A stretch of 64,000 bases of DNA, from the NCBI GenBank assembly GCA_016630905.1, contig WBMQ01000002.1, positions 1,860,001 through 1,924,000 on the forward strand, read 5' to 3'. The notes under the pieces were generated by a model, which did not search any database, was not told the DNA's origin, and saw nothing but the letters and a program-made list of their open reading frames with translations. Below are positions 58,586-64,000 of this stretch, one piece after another. A program made the translations under genes and the position numbers. The stretch comes from Capillidium heterosporum. Taxonomy: Eukaryota > Entomophthoromycota > Entomophthoromycetes > Entomophthorales > Capillidiaceae. Position 1 is the stretch's first letter; every line of letters begins with the position of its first letter.

Positions 58586-60063
58586 TATAATAACCCTAGT
58601 TGTTACAATTCCTAATATAAAGTTATTGACTAATTTTCTTTGTATACCATACTATTTTTTTTTACTAATCTTTAATATTTCCACTTTCCATTTATATTTA
58701 GTTATCAAATAGAAATCTATTTTACTTATTAGTTATTTTGAGTATTTTTCCATATTCTTAGTTTTGGCTATATATTAGTAACCTATAGTAAGTATTGCCA
58801 AGATATCAAAAGGGTATTTAAACCCCTAAGATACTACTAAAAACTAGTATCTTAACAATATTCCACTTTGCTATTTTCTAAATAGCTATTACTTACCTTT
58901 TAATCTTAACTATTAACTATAGCTATTATAATAGCCTGATTTATTTTTCTTACTATAGCTATCTTTAATAGCCTAATTTTATTTCTTTTGCTATAGTTGT
59001 TTCTGACAGTCTGATTTGTTTTGTTTACAAATAAAGTATTGTTTCTAATTAGTCTTTTAGTTATTAAATTATGCAAATATATAGTTTAACTTTTATATTT
59101 TCTTAGCTCACTCTAATCAAACTTTCTTTACTTCTTTTTAGACTTGTCTCTTTTAAATAATTTATATTACTATAACAAAATCTTAGATAGCTTTTTTAAA
59201 AAGTCAGTTTGATAACCCTTTTAGCTATAAGAACTGTAGTTCTAATACTGTTTCAACCTTGTAATAGATTAGATCTTAGTTACTTAATAATTAATTGTAA
59301 AAAGGTAAAATCTCTGCTTAAACTAAATAATAATTATTATATTAGATTATAACATGTTACTAATGAATTCTCCTGGTCTACTCTCAAAGCATGATAGATA
59401 TACACTATCTGTCTAATGAAGGACTAGTTATCAGCATCTCTATTATCCTGTTATTTTTATCTTTTGTCCTTATATAAACTTTTCCAATTTGTATAACTTT
59501 TTAATAAGTGATTATTTTATAATAAATATTTCAATTTTCCTTTGTTATAATTACTGCATGCTAATTAGACTCAATTTCCTATAACTGTTGAATTAGCCAA
59601 AAGTCAAACTAGAATATTACTAACTTAGAGTAGCCTAAAGTTAATATACAGAATAGTATTAGATTAAGGATAGCTTAGAATTAGCTTAGGATTTATAGAA
59701 TTGCATTAGATTAAAATTGCTCTAAATTAGAATTAAAGCTGATTAGATGGAATTAAGTACTAAAACCCAATAGATATTACTGCCTTTCTTGGCCTTATTT
59801 ATCTTTATAAACCAACTTTAGGTTTAGATTACTACTAAAGTCTTAGCTGTTAAAGTAATGGCATTAAGCTTTTTTAGTTTTATTAGTATGATTACTACTA
59901 TATTAGCTTATCTTAAGCCTAGCCCTGCACTCTTAGAGAGACTTTCCTACAATTACTAATGCTATAGTTAGCATTGATTCTACTATTCCAACCTTTCATA
60001 TTATATGTTTTCATTATAATACCATTATTAATTAGATCCAACAGTACCTTTTTAGATCTTATA
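58586..60063 (+). repeat. LTR-B3 with nested LTR-C3
   Basis: TATAATAACCCTAGTTG start, AGATCTTATA end, perfect target duplication GATAG (58581-58585 and 60064-60068), inserted in LTR-B0. It has three copies of the internal short unit. About 692 bp without the nested LTR-C3. Confidence 0.88.
59171..59951 (+). repeat. Solo LTR-C3 (781 bp)
   Basis: TATAACAAAATCTTAGATAG start and GACTTTCCTACA end, perfect target duplication ATTAC (59166-59170 and 59952-59956), inside LTR-B3. It is an uninterrupted copy that defines the length of LTR-C. Confidence 0.93.
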
Positions 60064-60444
60064 GATAGTTTATATTACTAATATAATAGTTAGTATTAGT
60101 TTTACTATTCTAACCTTTTATATTATATACTTATATTATAATACTATTATTAGTTAGATTTAATAGTATTCCTTTAAATCTTATATTTTTTATTTTTATA
60201 AACTAACTTTAAATTTAGATTACAATGAAAATATTAGTTAGTAAAGCTATAGCTTTAAGTTTCTTTAGTTTTATTAGTATAACTACTACTATATTAGCTT
60301 ATATTTAGCTTAGCCTAATATTTTTTAATAAACTTCCTTATAATAAATAGATAAAAATACTTTAATTATAGCTATAAAGCTAAAAAATATAGTTAAATTT
60401 TAAGTATAATTCTTATTATTAAGCTATAGATTTACATTTCTTTT

Positions 60445-61206
60445 TATCAATTTAGCTTTTAGGCTAAGTTAGATATTAAATATTAAAACATTTATTTTTT
60501 ATAAAAAACCTATAATTTTACTATTACTAGATAGAATATTTTAAGGTTATACAGTTACTTATTTATTTTTATACTTTGAAATACCTACTATTTATTAGTA
60601 TATATTTTAACTAATAGTAAAGTTATTTAAATTATCTAAAACTAATTTTTTTATTAAAAAGGTAAGCTTAGGGTTTTAAACTTAATACTAAATTTTCTAA
60701 TGATTAACTTGCAGAAAAAGTAAGTCCAAAATATAAAGGTAGATAATAATAATTAAAATAGTGACTTTTCAGTTTATTAAGAAAAAAGTTTATTTATAAG
60801 CCTTTAAATTATACTTTATTTTAGATTTACTATATATATGAATAAAAAAAAGAATAAACTACTAAATAAATAAATAAAAGAATAAAAAGGATAGTAAAAG
60901 AATTAAAAAAAGAAAAAAGAGTTTTTAAATCAGTTTATTAGAATTATTTAAGATTTTTCTTTTAAATTTGTTTTAATTATAAATTAAGTTTAGGTTAGTT
61001 TAGTTAAAACATTTTAAGTGTTCTTAGCTAAAAATATTACAAAAATAAAGCTATTATATTATATTTAATTACAGAAAAATTATTATATCTATATTAGTTA
61101 ATTTATAATATATTTTATACTAAAGAACTTACTAAGTTTGGCTAAACCTATTTGACTAAAAGTTTAAGCTAATAATTAAATACTTAGTAAAGGCAACTAG
61201 CTAACA
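60445..61206 (+). repeat. LTR-A5, heavily mutated (about 762 bp)
   Basis: Starts TATCAATTTAGC (from TGTCAACTTAGC), ends AACTAGCTAACA. Shorter than the other LTR-A copies by deletions in the purine-rich middle. No matching target duplication found, so it could be one end of a rearranged element. Confidence 0.8.
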
Positions 61207-61518
61207 ACTATTTTAGTTATAAATATACTTTATATATTAGATATTTTAAGTACCTTTATTTTTTATTTTTAGCTTTAACTATTATTTAAAAATTTTAATA
61301 ATTAATAATATACTATTTAATCCTTTTATTCTAATAATAGAAAATATACTAGTAATAGTTAAAAGTATTATTAGCCTCTTTATATAAATTAGCTTTTAAG
61401 ATAACTTATAATTATACTATACTTTAATAAAATACTTTAGATTAAGTATTTTATATTTTACTAATAATTTACTTTAAACTATTATATATCCTATTTATAT
61501 TATAATAATTAACTACTA
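61207..61518. repeat. Unassigned AT-rich repeat-like sequence
   Basis: About 310 bp, extremely AT-rich; a short stretch resembles LTR-B (TATATATTAGATATTTTAAG). It hosts the insertion of LTR-E1. Confidence 0.4.
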
Positions 61519-61523
61519 GTCTA

Positions 61524-62195
61524 TATAAAATTTTTTTAAGTTAGTTATAGTTTTACTTTTAAACTAAATTCAAGTTATATTTAAACTTAGTTAACTAGTC
61601 AATATTCTTTTTTTAATCGAAATTAGATAATTAATTCTATACTAACTACTTTTTAATCTTTGTATTCTCTAAAGATAATAATAATTTTTTAGAAAAACTA
61701 AATGAATTATAATATTAAAGCTAAATAAATACTAATTACTAATATCTAAAATATTTATTATTAAAGATAAGTTACTTATATAAGACTTATAGTAAAATTA
61801 ATAGTAAGTTAAGTAATTATTAAATAGATATGCTAAATATTTGATATTTTCTTTTGCTATTAGTATAATATAGACTTTTTGCATAGTATAATTAAAAACT
61901 AATAATTTATATTCTTTTAAGACTAAAAGTTGCATTAACTTGATCTTTATCAACAAATTAAACTAAATTAAATCTAAAAACACAAATTAAATAATAAATT
62001 TAGCTATATTTCTTAGTTTTATAGTTATAATTAAAGTAGTTTTATTTGTTAACTACTTTTGAATTAGACTTTAAGCATAATTATCCTTTTTGTATAACCT
62101 TTATATTAATTTCTTTAGTCTTTACAAAGTATTAGCTACTGTTGCTACTTAGCTAATTTCTACTAATAAGTATTTTTAGTAGATGTTTTCTAATA
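61524..62195 (-). repeat. Solo LTR-E1, inverted (672 bp)
   Basis: Reverse complement of LTR-E2 (62355-62970); shares the CATAGTATA...CTATTAG core with LTR-D but has a different 3' half. Perfect target duplication GTCTA (61519-61523 and 62196-62200). Heavily A/T mutated compared with LTR-E2. Confidence 0.85.
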
Positions 62196-62354
62196 GTCTA
62201 CTTAATTTTATCTAAGATTAATTATAGTTTTTAAGTACAAATCATTAGATTTTAACTTTAATAGTAAACTATTATAATTAAAATATATGTTACCTTTTTA
62301 TTAAAAAATCTACTTATAAATCATTAAATTATTACTATTTCCTAAGTTATAATT

Positions 62355-62970
62355 TGTTGGGAAACATTTACAAAGAACACTTACCAGCAGGAGTTAACTA
62401 GGCAGTAATAGTAGCCAGTACTTTATAAAAGCTAAGGAAGTTGACACAAAGGTTATACAAGGAGGATAATTGTGCCTGGAGTTGGATCCAGAGGTGGTGA
62501 GCAGACAGGACTACTCCAACTGTAGCTACAAGACTAAGGAATGTAGTCAAATCCATTGTTTATCTTAAGTTTTCAGATTTGGTTTAGTTCAGGTTGTTGA
62601 TTTAGGTCAGGTCAATGCAACTCTCGGTCTTGGAAGGATGCAAATTATCAGTTCATAATTATACTACGCAGGGAGTCTATACTATGCCAATAGTAGAAGA
62701 AAATATCAAATGTTCAATACATTTATTTAATAATTACTTGATCTACTACTAAGTTCACTGTGGGCCTTATATAGGTGACTTGTCTTTAGTAGTAAATGTT
62801 CTAGATACTCATTTGGTGGTTTTGGAAGATAATCATAATTGTTAAGAAGTATAAGGAATAAGATATAGTAACTGCAAGATTAATTACTTGATTCTTATTA
62901 TAAAGGCATTTCTAGACTTGAATTTGGTTTATGGATGAAACTACAGCTAATCTAGGAATATTTCCTTACA
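62355..62970 (+). repeat. Solo LTR-E2 (616 bp), lightly mutated
   Basis: TGTTGGGAAACATTTAC start, TTTCCTTACA end, perfect target duplication TAATT (62350-62354 and 62971-62975); the last T of the right copy is the first base of LTR-D2. It inserted exactly at the start of LTR-D2. Its GC content is well above the surroundings. Confidence 0.9.
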
Positions 62971-62974
62971 TAAT

Positions 62975-63473
62975 TGTTAGGAAATATTTACAAAAAATGT
63001 TTACTAGCTAGGGTTAGCTAGGGAGCAATGGTAGCTAAGACTTTATAAAGACTAAAAATATTGACTATAAAGCTATATAAGAAGGAAGCTTATACTTGTA
63101 GCCTAATCTAGAGATAGTAGGCAGATAGGAATACTTTAAGGGTAGCCATTAGGCTAAGAAGCACAGTTGGGTTCATTGGTTTAGAAGGATTTTAGGGTTT
63201 AGTTTAGATCAATTTAGTTTAGTTCTATCATTTAGTTCAGATCAGTGCAACTTTCTACTATAAAGGGATATCAATTATCAGTTCTACATTATACTATGCA
63301 GGGAGTCTATACTATGCCAATAGTAGAAGAAATATCAAATGATTCAATACATTTATTTAATAATAACTTAGCCTACTACTAAGTTTACTATGGGCCTTAT
63401 ATAGGTGACTTTTCTTTAGTAGTTAGTACTTAGAATACTAGCAATTGACATTTTCCCTAATCTATCAGTAACA
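62975..63473 (+). repeat. LTR-D2 (499 bp)
   Basis: TGTTAGGAAATATTTAC start and CTATCAGTAACA end. It is followed by the same interior sequence as LTR-D1, so it is a 5' LTR. Mutation is moderate. It defines the length of LTR-D. Confidence 0.85.
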
Positions 63474-63720
63474 CTATTCCTCTTGTTTTCTAGGCATTTA
63501 TTATTAATTCAAAAAATACTAAAGCTGATTTAGAGATAGTCAATGCTAAATAAAATGCTTAATTCATACTAAAGAGAAAAGAACTTTTAGTATTGCTAGG
63601 ATTGATGCCAAACTAGTAATCTATATGTCCAAAATGTAAAACTAAATTTTAGTTATTAAGTAAAGCTATAGCTAATTAAAAGAATTTTCTTATAATAATA
63701 TAAATTAAAGCTTTAGTATA
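63474..63720 (+). repeat. Interior start of the D2 element
   Basis: CTATTCCTCTTGTTTTCTAG and the following bases match the D1 interior (47813-47956 and 57561-57605) and give the uninterrupted CTAAA site near 63645. The sequence continues AT-rich to 63869 without a recognisable frame. Confidence 0.7.
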
Positions 63721-63869
63721 AAAAAAAGTTAGTATTTTATTAAATTAGTTTAATTAAATATTTAAAACTTTTATTCTTTGTAAAACTATTAGCTAAGAGT
63801 CTTTAAACATTTATTTAAACTAATTTTATAAAAATTATTCCTTTCTCTTTATACTAAAACTTTAATATA

Positions 63870-64000
63870 TATTGACTAGTTATTCTTACTAAGTATCTAA
63901 TTACTAGCTAAAACTTCTAGTTAATTAGGTTTGGCTAAACTTGGTAAGTACTTTAGTATAGGATGTGATATGTATATTGTATTGTAAGCTAACTAATATA
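63870..64000 (-). repeat. LTR-A6, inverted, cut by the window end
   Basis: TATTGACTAGTTATTCTTAC is a mutated form of the reverse complement of the LTR-A 3' end, and the match runs to the last base (GTAAGCTAACTAATATA). The copy continues outside the window. Confidence 0.8.

Larger units (their letters stand above)
45257..60185 (+). repeat. LTR-B0, interrupted
   Basis: Begins TATAATAGCTCTAATTATTA at 45257 (LTR-B starts TGTAACAACCCTGGTTGTTA) and continues after LTR-A1 at 46240-46574. Later parts are 58427-58585 and 60064-60185, ending CTTATA. It hosts LTR-A1, the D1 element and LTR-B3. A T-run flanks both ends (45252-45256 and 60186-60190), consistent with a TTTTT target duplication but not decisive. 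Confidence 0.6.
44764..60342 (+). repeat. LTR-C0, interrupted
   Basis: Left part 44764-45256 begins TATAATAAAACTATA and runs through the LTR-C sequence; the right part 60186-60342 carries its 3' end (TTTTATTTTTATAAACTAACTT to AACTTCCTTATA). Target duplication ATAAG at 44759-44763 and ATAAA at 60343-60347, which differ by one G-to-A. LTR-B0 is inserted in it. Confidence 0.65.
44670..60440 (+). repeat. LTR-D0, oldest outer copy, interrupted
   Basis: The left part (44670-44763) matches LTR-D by ACTATATAAGAAAGCTTATA and GCCTAATCTAAAAGTAATAAG. The right part resumes at 60343 (ATAAATAGATAAAAATACTTT, then AAGCTAAAAAATATAGTTAA), which matches the next bases of LTR-D (GGCAGATAGGAATACTTT, AAGCTAAGAAGCACAGTTGG). 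Thus one LTR-D was split by the insertion of LTR-C0. The right end near 60440 is approximate, because LTR-A5 follows. Confidence 0.6.
44670..64000. repeat. Nested, RIP-mutated LTR retrotransposon block
   Basis: No intact host gene in 19 kb. At least five LTR families recur, in both orientations, with TG...CA ends (often mutated to TA...TA) and 5-bp target duplications. Paired copies differ almost only by C/T and G/A, mostly at CpA/TpG but also CpG and CpC, the mark of repeat-induced point mutation. The block continues beyond the window end. Such blocks often lie at pericentromeric or subtelomeric heterochromatin; position on the chromosome is not visible here. Confidence 0.93.

Noticed and set aside
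1-64000. tRNA genes, rRNA and CRISPR arrays
   Set aside because: I looked for B-box-like GGTTCGA sites, conserved rRNA stretches and regularly spaced direct repeats and found none that hold up; hits such as GGGTTCGAACAAC near 6293 lack a cloverleaf.

Overview
The window is nuclear DNA of a filamentous fungus. The evidence is short spliceosomal introns (about 36-75 nt, GT...AG), single-copy fungal genes (CBF5, RPB9, RPL32, a UBP14/USP5-type deubiquitinase, a STE11-type MAP3K with SAM and RA domains, a NUM1/ApsA/Mcp5-type cortical anchor, an RCK2/Srk1-type kinase, a DUF3605 protein), and a block of Ty3/gypsy retrotransposon DNA that carries a RIP-like C-to-T / G-to-A mutation pattern. Such mutation favouring CpA is best known in Ascomycota, but I cannot fix the lineage from sequence alone. 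Highly expressed genes (CBF5, RPL32, the flavodoxin-like gene) are richer in GC and C-ending codons than the AT-rich spacers.

Positions 1-44,000 are gene-bearing with spacers of 0.3-2 kb. In order: an F-box/LRR-like gene (-); CBF5 pseudouridine synthase (+, six exons); a WrbA/Ycp4-type flavodoxin-like quinone reductase (-) whose reading frame changes at CCC-TGA-C; two more members of the same F-box family (+,+) with a long hairpin between them; a J-domain/TMEM185-like membrane protein (+); a family of secreted Cys-rich proteins with one intact member between two decayed ones; RPB9 (+); a universal-stress-protein gene with a long acidic tail and a frame break (-); a STE11-like MAP3K (+); a 1862-residue NUM1/ApsA-like protein (+); a DUF3605 protein (-); a small secreted Pro/Trp-motif protein (-); a UBP14-like deubiquitinase (+); an RCK2/Srk1-like kinase (-); RPL32 (+).

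Positions about 44,670-64,000 hold no intact host gene. They are a multi-level nest of LTR retrotransposon copies, mostly solo LTRs. I recognise five LTR families, named here A to E, by repeated copies, TG...CA ends (often mutated to TA...TA) and 5-bp target duplications. The deepest readable nesting is LTR-D0, then LTR-C0 (44764-60342), then LTR-B0 (45257-60185), then a D element from 46575, then one Ty3/gypsy element with both LTRs (47961-57555), then five solo LTRs inside that. The gypsy pol region (RT, RNase H, integrase) is recognisable but riddled with stops.

The most interesting observations are the antizyme-like +1 frameshift candidate in the flavodoxin gene, the decaying secreted-protein family with Cys-to-Tyr losses, the exon-plus-intron duplication inside NUM1, and the datable nested retrotransposon block with one almost unmutated LTR in its core.
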